DNA of 64,000 bases, from assembly GCF_041906005.1 (NCBI RefSeq), contig NZ_JAYRJY010000001.1:1426001-1490000 (forward strand). Reading direction: 5' to 3'. The notes beneath the pieces are model-generated. The model ran no database searches, was not told the origin of the DNA, and was given only the letters and a program-made list of their open reading frames with translations. The translations under genes were made by a program, and so were the position numbers. Within the stretch, counting starts at the first letter, position 1. Each line of letters begins with the position of its first letter. Origin of the DNA: Ferrovibrio sp041906005 (GTDB lineage Bacteria; Pseudomonadota; Alphaproteobacteria; Ferrovibrionales; Ferrovibrionaceae). Shown here one piece after another: positions 1-7,705 of the stretch.

Positions 1-603
1 GCCGGCGGGGATCGCGTAGTTGGTGTTGATCACGGCGGCATCCAGCTCGTCGAGCGCGCGCGGCAACTGGGCGGCGTCGAGCTCCACGATCTTCAGCTTC
101 TTCGGGTTCTCGGCGATATCCAGTGGCGTCGCCTTCAGGCCGGCATCGGGCCGCAGCTTGATCAGACCAGCCGATTCCAGCACCAGCAGGGCGCGGCCGC
201 CATTGGTGGGATCGTTCGGAATGCCGATGCGCGCGCCGTCGGCCAGATCGCCGATGGCCTTCACCTTCTTGGAATAGGCGCCCATCGGGAAATTCACCGT
301 GTAACCGATATTGCTGAGCTTGTAGCCGCGATCCTTGATCTGCGCCTCGAGATACGGGAGGTGCTGGTAGGAATTCACATCCAGATCGCCGGCATTCAGC
401 GCCGCATTGGGCTGCACGTAATCGCTGAATTCCACGATCTGGATTTTCAGGCCGTCCTTCTCGGCCACCTTCTTCACGACCTCGAAGATTTCCGCATGCG
501 GGCCAGCGGTGACGCCGACCTTGATCGGCTTGTCCTGGGCGACAGCGGGGAGCGAGACGAGAGCCGCGACGGCAAGGGCGGCGAAACTGCGACGGTTCAA
601 CAT
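1..603 (-). CDS. metQ: Methionine ABC transporter substrate-binding protein MetQ (3' end missing)
   Basis: Periplasmic D/L-methionine-binding protein of the NlpA/MetQ family; it delivers methionine to MetI-MetN. The first 201 codons are present and the gene runs off the left edge. The N-terminus is a Sec signal peptide (MLNRRSFAALAVAALVSLPA then VAQDKP) with no lipobox Cys, so this copy looks soluble rather than a lipoprotein. Family features seen: IKVGVTAGPHAEI at the mature start, the DVNSYQHLPYLE segment, and IGIPNDPTNGGRAL. It lies 39 bases downstream of metI in the same direction and is the last visible gene of a metN-metI-metQ operon. The ATG at 603 follows a purine-rich stretch. The identification is secure; only the C-terminus is unseen. 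Confidence 0.93.
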   Translation of the reverse strand, partial: MLNRRSFAALAVAALVSLPAVAQDKPIKVGVTAGPHAEIFEVVKKVAEKDGLKIQIVEFSDYVQPNAALNAGDLDVNSYQHLPYLEAQIKDRGYKLSNIGYTVNFPMGAYSKKVKAIGDLADGARIGIPNDPTNGGRALLVLESAGLIKLRPDAGLKATPLDIAENPKKLKIVELDAAQLPRALDELDAAVINTNYAIPAG

Positions 604-642
604 GGTGTTTGTCCTTTTCTGTGTGGGGAGGTTTAACGAAAC

Positions 643-1296
643 TCAACGATGGCTGAGGCGGCGCACCAGGCGATCACCCAATGACTGCACGCCCTGCACG
701 AAGACGATCAGCACAGCGACGACGGCCAGCATCACCTCGGGCAGGAACCGCTGGTAGCCGTAGCGGATGCCGATATCGCCTAAGCCGCCGCCGCCCACCG
801 CGCCCGCCATGGCGGAATAGCCGATCAGACTGACCAGCGTGATGGTGAGGCCGGCGATGATCCCGGGCAGGGCCTCGGGCAGCAGCACTTTCGTCACGAT
901 TTGCAAAGGGGTTGCCCCCATCGCCTCGGCCGCCTCGATCAGGCCTGCCGGCACCTCGCGCAACGCGGTTTCCACCAGGCGGGCGATGAAGGGAATGGCG
1001 GCGATGGTGAGCGGCACGACCGCTGCCAGCGTGCCGATCGAGGTGCCCACCACCAGCCGCGTGAAGGGGATCACCGCCACCATCAGGATGATGAAGGGCG
1101 TGGAGCGCGCGGCATTCACGATCAGCCCGAGCGCGCGGTTGAGCGGCACGTTCTGCAGGATGCCGCCACGGTCGGTGAGGATCAGCACCACGCCGAGCGG
1201 GATGCCGAAGGCAGCGCCGATGCCGCCCGAAACGCCGACCATCACCAGCGTCTCAAGCAGGCCGTCAAACAGCAAGGCGATCAGGGCGGACGACAT
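643..1296 (-). CDS. metI: Methionine ABC transporter permease MetI
   Basis: Inner-membrane permease of the MetNIQ importer, 217 residues, the usual length for MetI. About five hydrophobic segments are visible, with the binding-protein-dependent permease signature EAAEAMGATPLQIVTKVLLPEALPGI at about residues 130-155, which contacts the ATPase MetN. The start at ATG 1296 lies 32 bases inside the 3' end of metN, so the two genes are probably translationally coupled. metQ follows. Nothing is unusual in the coding sequence. Confidence 0.95.
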   Translation of the reverse strand: MSSALIALLFDGLLETLVMVGVSGGIGAAFGIPLGVVLILTDRGGILQNVPLNRALGLIVNAARSTPFIILMVAVIPFTRLVVGTSIGTLAAVVPLTIAAIPFIARLVETALREVPAGLIEAAEAMGATPLQIVTKVLLPEALPGIIAGLTITLVSLIGYSAMAGAVGGGGLGDIGIRYGYQRFLPEVMLAVVAVLIVFVQGVQSLGDRLVRRLSHR

Positions 1297-2320
1297 GATT
1301 CAGGTCCTCGACATGAAGCTGGCGGGAGAGCAGGAAATTGCGGGCGGCGGCAAGCTGGGCCTCGCCACCGCGGGCCTGCACGACCATGACGCCGAAGGGG
1401 CGGCCCTGGATCTCGTCGATCCGGCCATGCAGGATATTGAGGTCGATATTCAGGTTGCGGGACAGCTCGGCGATCACCGGCTCGTCGGCATGCGGCCCGG
1501 TGAACAGGATGCGCCACAGGCCGGCGCCGGCATGATCCGGATCGGCGGCGATGCGCTTTTCCAGCGCCGGTGGCAGGGCGAAGCCGATCAGATCGGCCAC
1601 GAAGCTGCGCGTGGTGGCATGCTGCGGCCGGGTGAAGACATCGAAGGTCTCGCCCTGCTCGATCACGCGGCCCTGTTCCATCACGGCGACGCGGTCGGCG
1701 ATTTCCTTCACCACCGCCATCTCGTGGGTGATCAGCACCACGGTCAGCTTCAGCCGGTCGCGGATGTCCTTGATCAGCGCCAGGATCTGCTCGGTGGTTT
1801 CGGGATCGAGCGCCGAGGTGGCCTCGTCGCAGAGCAGAACCTTCGGATCGGTCGCCAATGCGCGGGCGATGCCGACACGCTGTTTCTGCCCGCCGGAGAG
1901 CTGCGCCGGATAACGCCCGGCCTTGTCGGCCAGGCCGACCAGGTCCAGCAAAGGCTCGACCTTGGCCTTGATCGCGGCTCGGCTTTCGCCACGCAGTTCC
2001 AGCGGCAGGGCCACGTTGTCGAACACATTGCGCGCCGACAGCAGGTTGAAATGCTGGAAGATCATGCCGATGTCGCGCCGGGCGGCGCGTAGCGCGGGCG
2101 CCCTGAGCAGGGTGAGGTCGCGGCCGGCGACGATCACGCTGCCTTCGGTGGGCCGTTCCAGCAGGTTGATGCAGCGGATCAGCGTGGACTTGCCGGCGCC
2201 ACTGCGGCCGATCACGCCGAAGATTTCCCCGGCGGCAATATTGAGGCTGACATCGCGCAGGGCTTCGACGCTGCCCGAGGCGCCGGCAAAGCGCTTGGTG
2301 ATGTGACGCAACTCGATCAT
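1265..2320 (-). CDS. metN: Methionine ABC transporter ATP-binding protein MetN
   Basis: ATPase of the methionine importer, 351 residues. Walker A GRSGAGKSTL is at about residues 38-47, signature LSGGQKQRVGIARAL at about 140-154, Walker B KVLLCDEATSALD just after. The C-terminal NIL domain (about residues 270-345, HADEPVIAELSRNLNIDLNIL onward) is the methionine-sensing domain that inhibits transport when intracellular methionine is high. It overlaps metI by 32 bases and is preceded by two small unknown genes in the same direction, all downstream of the sulfur leader at about 2.94-3.09 kb. Confidence 0.96.
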   Translation of the reverse strand: MIELRHITKRFAGASGSVEALRDVSLNIAAGEIFGVIGRSGAGKSTLIRCINLLERPTEGSVIVAGRDLTLLRAPALRAARRDIGMIFQHFNLLSARNVFDNVALPLELRGESRAAIKAKVEPLLDLVGLADKAGRYPAQLSGGQKQRVGIARALATDPKVLLCDEATSALDPETTEQILALIKDIRDRLKLTVVLITHEMAVVKEIADRVAVMEQGRVIEQGETFDVFTRPQHATTRSFVADLIGFALPPALEKRIAADPDHAGAGLWRILFTGPHADEPVIAELSRNLNIDLNILHGRIDEIQGRPFGVMVVQARGGEAQLAAARNFLLSRQLHVEDLNHVVRPDRLAV

Positions 2321-2333
2321 GGACAGTGATCCT

Positions 2334-2627
2334 TCAGCGGTCGAAGGGCAAAAAACTCAGCCCGATCAGGTCGCCGCCCTGGCTCCACTCACGACCATGC
2401 CATTCCGGCGGCAGGGCCAGCGGATCGGTGAGCGATGCAGCCGTGTCATGGGGATTATCCCCGAGCGGATTGTCGTTGGCGGCGGGCCGCAGCCGTTCGG
2501 GCGCGAGGAAGGCGCCGAAGGCGGCCTGCAGGCGATGGGCAAAGCCCGGCCGGCGCCGGCTGCGCCCATGGCGGGTGATGTGGGTGGGCACCTCGTTGGC
2601 CGGTGCCAGAAGCAGGAACTCGGTCAT
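2334..2627 (-). CDS. Small protein of unknown function with an AANDN motif, upstream of metN
   Basis: Predicted 97-residue cytosolic protein that I do not recognise. ATG 2627 is preceded by a strong ribosome binding site (GGAGG five bases upstream), which supports a real gene. It is rich in Arg, Pro and His, has no membrane segment, and contains PAANDNPLGDN at about residues 48-58. The neighbouring gene at 2631-2858 also carries an AANDN segment. It ends 13 bases before metN starts, so it is probably co-transcribed with metNIQ. A role in sulfur or methionine metabolism is only an inference from position. Confidence 0.6.
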   Translation of the reverse strand: MTEFLLLAPANEVPTHITRHGRSRRRPGFAHRLQAAFGAFLAPERLRPAANDNPLGDNPHDTAASLTDPLALPPEWHGREWSQGGDLIGLSFLPFDR

Positions 2628-2630
2628 GGC

Positions 2631-2858
2631 TTACCTCCAGGACTGAGACGGGTGGGAAAAACCGCGGCGGCGGGCCGCGTTGTCGTTGGCGGCCAGCAGG
2701 GCGCGGGCGGCGCGTTCGGCATCGGTGCTGCGGCGGAACAGTTGCTGTTCCAGCGCGGCGAATTGCGGCGCGGATGCGAAGAAGCGGAACCCGCCGCGTT
2801 CGCGGATCACCACACCGGCGGCCTCGCCGGCCGCCTCGATCAGATAGGCTTCACTCAT
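2631..2858 (-). CDS. Small protein of unknown function with an AANDN motif, first gene after the sulfur leader
   Basis: Predicted 75-residue protein with no family I recognise. ATG 2858 follows a GGAGA-type ribosome binding site. The N-terminal half (MSEAYLIEAAGEAAGVVIRE then RGGFRFFASAP) looks like a small beta-rich fold; the C-terminal part contains LLAANDNAARRR. The stop is three bases before the next small gene, so the two are likely coupled, and both belong to the transcription unit ending in metQ. The AANDN element shared with its neighbour suggests a related ending rather than full homology. Confidence 0.6.
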   Translation of the reverse strand: MSEAYLIEAAGEAAGVVIRERGGFRFFASAPQFAALEQQLFRRSTDAERAARALLAANDNAARRRGFSHPSQSWR

Positions 2859-2942
2859 GGGAAGATCTCCGTTGGCCGGCCCTGCTTAAGGGGCGCGGCC
2901 GTTCATCGCTGGACTAGGAAACGCGGTTGGATCGGCGCGTGG

Positions 2943-2990
2943 TCAGCGACAACAACAGAGACGGGTTTTGCGGATGCAGAAGCGGATCAT
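2943..2990 (-). CDS. Cys-rich 15-residue leader peptide (upstream ORF)
   Basis: Short ORF reading MIRFCIRKTRLCCCR then TGA. The ATG at 2990 is preceded by GTCCGGAGTGACCC, which places a good GGAG ribosome binding site six bases upstream. Four of 15 codons are Cys (all TGC/TGT), three of them consecutive immediately before the final Arg. It lies between the SAM-II-like RNA and the first small gene of the met operon. Known precedent: poly-Cys leader ORFs act as cysteine-responsive attenuators in mycobacteria. That this one does so is inference; no clear intrinsic terminator was found after it. Confidence 0.55.
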   Translation of the reverse strand: MIRFCIRKTRLCCCR

Positions 2991-3033
2991 GGGTCACTCC
3001 GGACTTTTCATTCGGGCCCACGACTTCCGCCGT

Positions 3034-3088
3034 GGCGCTTTAGCATTGGTGTCGCGGTGCAAGCTGCCCCTCAAATCCCGCGGTACGG
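3034..3088 (-). ncRNA. SAM-II (SAM-alpha)-like riboswitch
   Basis: Read on the minus strand, the segment carries in order the conserved blocks I associate with the alphaproteobacterial SAM-II aptamer: GATTTG, CTTGCA, CCGCG, ACCAA and GCTAAA. CGCGG just before GATTTG pairs exactly with CCGCG after CTTGCA, forming P1. AGCTT in the loop can pair with AATGCT (one bulge) for the pseudoknot. A hairpin (CCACG...CGTGG) follows at once. It precedes the leader ORF and the methionine importer operon, which fits SAM-II biology. The spacing before GCTAAA is shorter than I remember for the consensus, so confidence is moderate; an Rfam RF00521 covariance search would decide. Confidence 0.6.
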
Positions 3089-3369
3089 CCGAAGCCGACG
3101 CCCCTATATTCCACAGTTGGAAATACAGGTCAACATAAATTCACAAACAGTTACGCAAATAAAACATGCCTCAGGCGCAAAAAATTCATAGCTCCGGTTG
3201 AAGCCATTGATAACGATCAATTTTCAGAAGATTTCGGTCGGGGTCGGCCCGGCAATGCCCCATTGTACCGGACCGACCACGTATCCCGACACGACCAGCA
3301 GAGTGTCGGGACCGACCTAAGAAACCGCCCCGGCTGCAGGGAAGCAGTGGCGCGATGGGCCTGAGTATA

Positions 3370-3390
3370 TGCGAATGATTTTCAATTACA
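3370..3390. promoter_or_regulatory. Fur-box-like site upstream of the PAS_5 gene
   Basis: TGCGAATGATTTTCAATTACA is an imperfect palindrome resembling proteobacterial Fur boxes (GATAATGATTATC type). It is in the intergenic stretch 2991-3444, about 55 bases before the PAS_5 gene. It is an AT-rich exception in GC-rich surroundings. Chance similarity is possible. Confidence 0.3.
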
Positions 3391-3444
3391 AGTCCGATCT
3401 GCAAGCCGGCGAAAGTTTTTTGCCCGGCCCCGCCTGGCCTCCGC

Positions 3445-3954
3445 ATGGCATACTGCCGGCAAGGCCATAACGGGCATGACGTGACGAAACAGATTCCGGC
3501 AACACTGGAAACCGTATCGCAGCCCCGGCTGCGGCGGATGCTGGATTACTGGCACGGCCTGCGCCGCAACGGCGCCCTGCCCGCCCGCACCGACATCGAT
3601 CCGATGGATTTTCCCTGGCTGCTGGGCAACGTCTCGCTGGTCGAGGTGCATGATGGCGCAGATGCCGCGCGTCGCTATCGCATCCGCCTGGTCGGCATCA
3701 ACACCACCACGTATTTCGGCTACGAAGCCGGCGGACGCTGGCTCGATGAACTGCCGGAACCGGATTATGTCGAGCACATCACCGTGATGTTCGACGAGGT
3801 GGTGCGTCTGGCCCGCCCGATGGTGGAGCGGCCCGACATGATGATCGACGGGCGGATCTACAATTACGAGGTGCTGCGCCTGCCGCTGGCAAGCGACGGC
3901 GTAACCCCCGACATGCTGCTGCTGGCCGCCGATTTCTTCGACTCCGACGATTAA
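3445..3954 (+). CDS. PAS_5 (PF07310-type) protein of unknown role
   Basis: About 169 residues, a single-domain protein of the PAS_5 family common in Rhodospirillales. The region LRRMLDYWHGLRRNGALPAR is followed by DIDPMDFPWLLGNVSLVEV, then RRYRIRLVGINTTTYFGYEAGGRWLDELPEPDY; this is the typical family pattern (helical W-rich start, then FRLVG.....G.E..GR.L.E). Such proteins are presumed sensory or adaptor domains; no output domain is present. The ATG at 3445 has no obvious ribosome binding site; GTG 3481 (TKQIPATLE) is a plausible alternative start. Two paralogues occur at 46-47.2 kb. Confidence 0.8.
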   Translation: MAYCRQGHNGHDVTKQIPATLETVSQPRLRRMLDYWHGLRRNGALPARTDIDPMDFPWLLGNVSLVEVHDGADAARRYRIRLVGINTTTYFGYEAGGRWLDELPEPDYVEHITVMFDEVVRLARPMVERPDMMIDGRIYNYEVLRLPLASDGVTPDMLLLAADFFDSDD

Positions 3955-3956
3955 AG

Positions 3957-4382
3957 TCAGGGATGCAGCCGCAGGCCCTTCACGGCCTTGTCCACTGCCT
4001 TGCGCGCGCCATGCAGCCCGAGACCGACCCAGTGCTGTGCGCCCGGGTCGCCCTCGGCGAAAACGGCGCGGTTGGCCGCATCATGGCCGGTGGCGAACAT
4101 CGCTTCCACATAGGGCGCGATGGTCAGGCCCTGGGCCAGCGCGCGGTCATGCAGCTTGCGCAGGTCATCCAGCCCGGCGGCAAACACCAGGATCGGCTGG
4201 CCGCACAGGGCGGTGTAACGGCGGCCGGCGGCATCGATATAGGCCTGCCCGATGCAGCCGGGAATGGCGGCGGCCAGCCCGCTGGCCAGGAAAGCCGTCA
4301 CGTTCAGTTTCTGCCACACCGCCAGGTCCTCGCGCACCGCGATCGCGATCTTGGTTTCGAATGCCAGCTTGGTTTCCGACAC
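3957..4382 (-). CDS. DUF2000 family protein
   Basis: 141 residues, matching the DUF2000 (PF09391) pattern: KIAIAVREDLAVWQKLNVTAFLASGL near the N-terminus, IGQAYIDAAGRRYTALCGQPILVFAAG in the middle, then a helix-rich end. The family has a peptidyl-tRNA-hydrolase-like fold and no proven function. Start is GTG 4382 with a very good ribosome binding site (AGGAGGA). It is 35 bases downstream of an AraC-type regulator in the same direction, a pairing that I recall as recurrent for DUF2000 genes. Confidence 0.75.
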   Translation of the reverse strand: MSETKLAFETKIAIAVREDLAVWQKLNVTAFLASGLAAAIPGCIGQAYIDAAGRRYTALCGQPILVFAAGLDDLRKLHDRALAQGLTIAPYVEAMFATGHDAANRAVFAEGDPGAQHWVGLGLHGARKAVDKAVKGLRLHP

Positions 4383-4417
4383 GTCTTCCTCCTGCCATTG
4401 CCGGAGGGAAGATGCCG

Positions 4418-5269
4418 TCAGGCCGGGGCGCTGTCTGGAAGATTTGTGCAGAGACGGCGATAGGCAGACGGCGTCATGCCATAGGCGCGGCGGAACCAGC
4501 GGCCCAGATGGCTCTGGTCGGCGAAGCCGGTGGCGGCCGCCACAATCGCCGGCATGGTGCCGCCGGCCAGCATCCGGCGGGCATGGCTCAGACGCCGCTG
4601 CACAAGATAGGCATGCGGAGCCAGACCGTAGGCCGCCTTGAAACTGCGGCTGATCCGGAAACGGTCGGCACCCAGTTCATCGGCCATCATCTGCAGGCCA
4701 AGATCGGTGCCGAAGGCATCGTCCATCATCGCCCGCGCCTGCCGCGCCAGACGCGGCGCCTGCGCCGGTGCGGTGCGGCTCTCGCCACGCCGCCGCCACA
4801 GCAACGCCACCACGCGATCCAGAGCCGCCTCGCGGGCCATGCGGCTGTCGGGCGCGGCGATCTGGTGCCAGGCGGCGAGGATGGCGCGCGCCAGGGCGGG
4901 ATCCTCGGCCAGCGTGGCGGGAAAACCCAGAGCCGATGCGCCGTCGGACACATCGGCATGCAAAGCCGCCGCATCGCGCAGCCAGGTGGGGTCGAAATAC
5001 AGCATCGCATAGACGAAACCGCTGCTGGCGCCCGCTTCGCCGTCATGGGTCTCGCCCGGCTCCATCAGGATGACGCGGCCGGGCGTGCTGCGCACCAGCC
5101 GGCGGCGGCAATGGAATTGCTGCAACCCCCGCTCGGTCACGCCGACCAGCACCTGATCGTGGAAATGCGGATCATAGGCATGGCTGTGGAAGGCGGCACG
5201 CACGGCCTCGGTGCCGCTGACGCGGTCGCGGGCAAAACGGAACCAGTCCCTGGGATCTGCGCCGGTCAT
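4418..5269 (-). CDS. AraC-family transcriptional regulator with N-terminal cupin sensor
   Basis: About 283 residues from ATG 5269 (a longer TTG start at 5293 is possible). N-terminal AraC_binding cupin: FHSHAYDPHFHDQVLVGVTERG and GRVILMEPGETHDGEAG, with His residues for a small ligand or metal. The C-terminal double helix-turn-helix (about residues 185-280) contains RFRISRSFKAAYGLAPHAYLVQRRLSHARRML and GFADQSHLGRWFRRAYGMTPSAYRR. It probably controls the adjacent DUF2000 gene; the signal is unknown. Confidence 0.85.
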   Translation of the reverse strand: MTGADPRDWFRFARDRVSGTEAVRAAFHSHAYDPHFHDQVLVGVTERGLQQFHCRRRLVRSTPGRVILMEPGETHDGEAGASSGFVYAMLYFDPTWLRDAAALHADVSDGASALGFPATLAEDPALARAILAAWHQIAAPDSRMAREAALDRVVALLWRRRGESRTAPAQAPRLARQARAMMDDAFGTDLGLQMMADELGADRFRISRSFKAAYGLAPHAYLVQRRLSHARRMLAGGTMPAIVAAATGFADQSHLGRWFRRAYGMTPSAYRRLCTNLPDSAPA

Positions 5270-5303
5270 GCGGCGGCAGTCTAGCCGCCGCAATGCCCCC
5301 CGG

Positions 5304-5858
5304 CTACCGGATCACGCCACAGGCGATGCGGCCACCGCCGCCGCCCAGCGGCGTGGGTTCGTCGCTGTAATTGTCGCCGCCGGCATGGATCATCAGCGCA
5401 TGGCCGGACAGATCCTTCACCTTCAGCCGCGGCGCGATCACCGGCAGCGTCGCCGTGCCGTCGCCGTTGACCACCAGCGGCGGCAGGTCGCCCATATGTC
5501 CCATCCTGTCATGCGGGCCGTGATGCCGGCCGGTGCGGCGCGGATCGTAATGTCCGCCGGCGCCCATGCCGGCAGCCGGTTGGCCGTTCGGCCCGGGCCC
5601 CGGCCCGCAATCGGGTTTTTCATGCAGGTGGAAGCCATGCGGGCCCGGCGGCTGCAGGTTGGCCAGGGCCGGACTGAGCATCAGGCCCTGGGGCGTATCC
5701 TTGGCCGCGATGGTGCCGATCTTGGATCCCACGCCGCTGGCGGTGATGGAATGGATGTCGATGGTCTTTTCGGCGGCAAATACCGGGCCGGCGGCAAGGG
5801 CGGCGGCACCAGTGAGAGCCGCGGCGAGAGTCAGGGGTAGGATCAGAACGCGCTGCAT
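5304..5858 (-). CDS. sodC: Periplasmic Cu,Zn superoxide dismutase
   Basis: 184 residues, dismutation of superoxide in the periplasm. A Sec signal peptide ending AAGPVFAAEKTI precedes the catalytic domain. Metal ligands are visible in PHGFHLHEKPDCGP (copper His pair), the AGGHYDP motif (zinc region) and SGHALMIHAGGDNYSD. The C-terminal GGGGGRIACGVI is the family ending with the second disulfide Cys. A His/Met/Gly-rich insert (RTGRHHGPHDRMGHMGD) is in the metal loop region, as in many alphaproteobacterial SodC. Single gene, transcribed towards the AraC gene. Confidence 0.94.
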   Translation of the reverse strand: MQRVLILPLTLAAALTGAAALAAGPVFAAEKTIDIHSITASGVGSKIGTIAAKDTPQGLMLSPALANLQPPGPHGFHLHEKPDCGPGPGPNGQPAAGMGAGGHYDPRRTGRHHGPHDRMGHMGDLPPLVVNGDGTATLPVIAPRLKVKDLSGHALMIHAGGDNYSDEPTPLGGGGGRIACGVIR

Positions 5859-5935
5859 GTCGTTTCCTCCTCGGGCGGATTGCCCTTTCCAACAGATATG
5901 CGGCGGGAAAGGTCCGGCAAGCGGGCCAGCAGCGC

Positions 5936-5969
5936 AAAAAAAAGACGGGCGGAGTTGCCCCCGCCCGTC
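5936..5969 (-). terminator. Rho-independent terminator downstream of rho
   Basis: On the minus strand a perfect nine-base-pair stem (GACGGGCGG/CCGCCCGTC, nine-base loop) is followed by eight T residues. It starts about 25 bases after the rho stop codon. Notably, the gene for the Rho factor itself ends in a textbook intrinsic terminator. Confidence 0.92.
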
Positions 5970-5993
5970 CGGTCGGCCAGCCGCAGCCGGCGA

Positions 5994-7352
5994 TCAGGTG
6001 TTCATCGAGTCGAAGAAATCCGCGTTGGTGCGGCTGTGCTTGATCTTGTCGAGCAGGAATTCCATCGCGTCCTGGCCGCCCATCGGCATGAGGATGCGGC
6101 GCAGCACCCACATCTTGGCCAGCACGCCCTTGTCGACCAGCAGTTCCTCCTTGCGGGTGCCCGACTTGGTGATGTCGATGGCCGGGAAAGTGCGCTTGTC
6201 GGAGAGCTTGCGGTCGAGGATGATTTCCGAATTGCCGGTGCCCTTGAACTCTTCGAAGATCACTTCGTCCATGCGCGAGCCGGTATCGATCAGCGCGGTG
6301 GCGATGATGGTGAGCGAACCGCCCTCTTCGATATTGCGCGCCGCACCGAAGAAGCGTTTCGGGCGCTGCAATGCGTTGGCATCCACGCCGCCGGTCAGCA
6401 CCTTGCCCGAGGAGGGCACCACGGTGTTGTAGGCACGGGCCAGGCGGGTGATCGAGTCGAGCAGGATCACCACGTCGCGCTTGTGTTCGACCAGGCGCTT
6501 GGCCTTTTCCAGCACCATTTCGGTGACCTGCACGTGGCGGCTGGCCGGCTCGTCGAAGGTGGAGGAAATCACCTCGCCCTTCACCGTGCGCTGCATGTCG
6601 GTCACTTCTTCCGGGCGTTCGTCGATCAGCAGGACGATCAGGTAGACTTCCGGGTGGTTGTGGCTGATGGCATGCGCGATGTTCTGCAGCAGCATCGTCT
6701 TGCCGGTGCGCGGTGGCGCCACGATCAGCGAACGCTGGCCCTTGCCCTGCGGCGAGATCAGGTCGATCACGCGGGCCGAGACATCCTTCTTCGGCGCGGC
6801 CGAGACCAGCTTCTCGCGCTTGCCCTCGCCGCCACGGCTCTTGATGGTCGGCGTCTTGGTCGCGGCGGCCGGCGCGGCAGCCGCCGGCTCCTCGGCGGCA
6901 TCCGGCATTTCCATGCGCAGGCGCTCGGTCGGATAGAGCGGCGTCAGGTTGTCGAAATGCACCTTGTGGCGGCTCTGCTCGGGGTCTTCGTAATTGATCG
7001 TGTTGACCTTGAGCAGGGCGAAATAGCGCTCGCCGTCCTTCGGCGCGCGAATCGTGCCCTCGATGGTATCGCCGGTGCGCAGGCCGAAGCGACGGATCTG
7101 GTTGGGGCTGACATAGATGTCGTCGGGGCCCGGCAGGTAATTGGCCTGGGCGGATCGCAGGAAGCCGAAGCCGTCCTGCAGCACTTCCAGCACGCCCTCG
7201 CCGGTGATCTCGACTTCCTTCTCGGCCAGCTGCTTGAGGATCGCGAACATCATGTCCTGCTTGCGCAGGGTGGAGGCGTTCTCGATCTGCAGTTCTTCGG
7301 CGAAGGCCAGCAGTTCGGTCGGGGATTTGGTTTTCAGTTCCTGCAGATTCAT
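5994..7352 (-). CDS. rho: Transcription termination factor Rho
   Basis: 452 residues from ATG 7352 (MNLQELKTKSPTELLAFAEE). Hexameric RNA-dependent helicase. Order of domains: N-terminal helical Rho_N, cold-shock RNA-binding domain (GFGFLRSAQANYLPGPDDIYVS, primary RNA site), then the ATPase with Walker A APPRTGKTMLLQ, Walker B VILLDSITRLARAYN, and the Q/R-loop segment LQRPKRFFGAARNIEEGGSLTI. An Ala/Pro/Lys-rich insertion of about 35 residues (EEPAAAAPAAATKTPTIKS onward, about residues 125-165) separates RNA-binding and ATPase domains and makes it longer than the roughly 420 residues usual for the family. Monocistronic, with its own terminator. Confidence 0.97.
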   Translation of the reverse strand: MNLQELKTKSPTELLAFAEELQIENASTLRKQDMMFAILKQLAEKEVEITGEGVLEVLQDGFGFLRSAQANYLPGPDDIYVSPNQIRRFGLRTGDTIEGTIRAPKDGERYFALLKVNTINYEDPEQSRHKVHFDNLTPLYPTERLRMEMPDAAEEPAAAAPAAATKTPTIKSRGGEGKREKLVSAAPKKDVSARVIDLISPQGKGQRSLIVAPPRTGKTMLLQNIAHAISHNHPEVYLIVLLIDERPEEVTDMQRTVKGEVISSTFDEPASRHVQVTEMVLEKAKRLVEHKRDVVILLDSITRLARAYNTVVPSSGKVLTGGVDANALQRPKRFFGAARNIEEGGSLTIIATALIDTGSRMDEVIFEEFKGTGNSEIILDRKLSDKRTFPAIDITKSGTRKEELLVDKGVLAKMWVLRRILMPMGGQDAMEFLLDKIKHSRTNADFFDSMNT

Positions 7353-7619
7353 CGGACGGACTCGCGGACTCGTGAGGGCGGTGTTGTTCGGGAGATTTGG
7401 GCCCAGCGTCCGGTACGGACGCAGCAGCCATAAGGGGGGAATGTCAGCCGCCGGTGCGGTTGTCAGCCTGGCCGCTGCTGCCAACCGCTATTGCCTGGAG
7501 GCGACTAGGCCCGGAGCGACGCGATCGGAAAATGCGGAAGGGATGCCGTGGCGACCCCGACCCGAAAGAAGATGGGCCGGTTGCCTAAGCGAGATAGCAA
7601 CGGGCCTGGGATAAGTCAA
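7353..7619 (-). other. rho leader region, no gene seen
   Basis: About 270 bases upstream of rho with no convincing ORF on either strand. Rho leaders are often long and involved in autogenous control; I see no clear promoter or hairpin that would prove it here. The ribosome binding site before ATG 7352 is weak. Confidence 0.3.
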
Positions 7620-7651
7620 GGGCGGGCGACCGCGTTTGCAGTCGCCCGCCC
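7620..7651 (-). terminator. Hairpin after the hupE-family gene
   Basis: Perfect 11-base-pair stem (GGGCGGGCGAC/GTCGCCCGCCC) with a nine-base loop, 54 bases past the stop of the hupE-family gene. The T tract that follows on the minus strand is poor (TTGACTTAT), so it may be a terminator or an RNA-stabilising hairpin. Confidence 0.6.
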
Positions 7652-7705
7652 GATCATAACGATGACAAATTTGTAATCTGCCGTCTTTGTAATCTGGTGG
7701 CCGTG

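Noticed and set aside
839..2092. Long plus-strand ORF antisense to metI/metN
   Set aside because: Mirror-frame shadow in GC-rich DNA; the minus frames carry conserved ABC transporter motifs and this one carries none.
5620..7431. Long minus-strand ORF over sodC and rho in another frame
   Set aside because: Low-complexity Arg/Gly/His-rich translation typical of a wrong frame; Rho and SodC frames have all family motifs.
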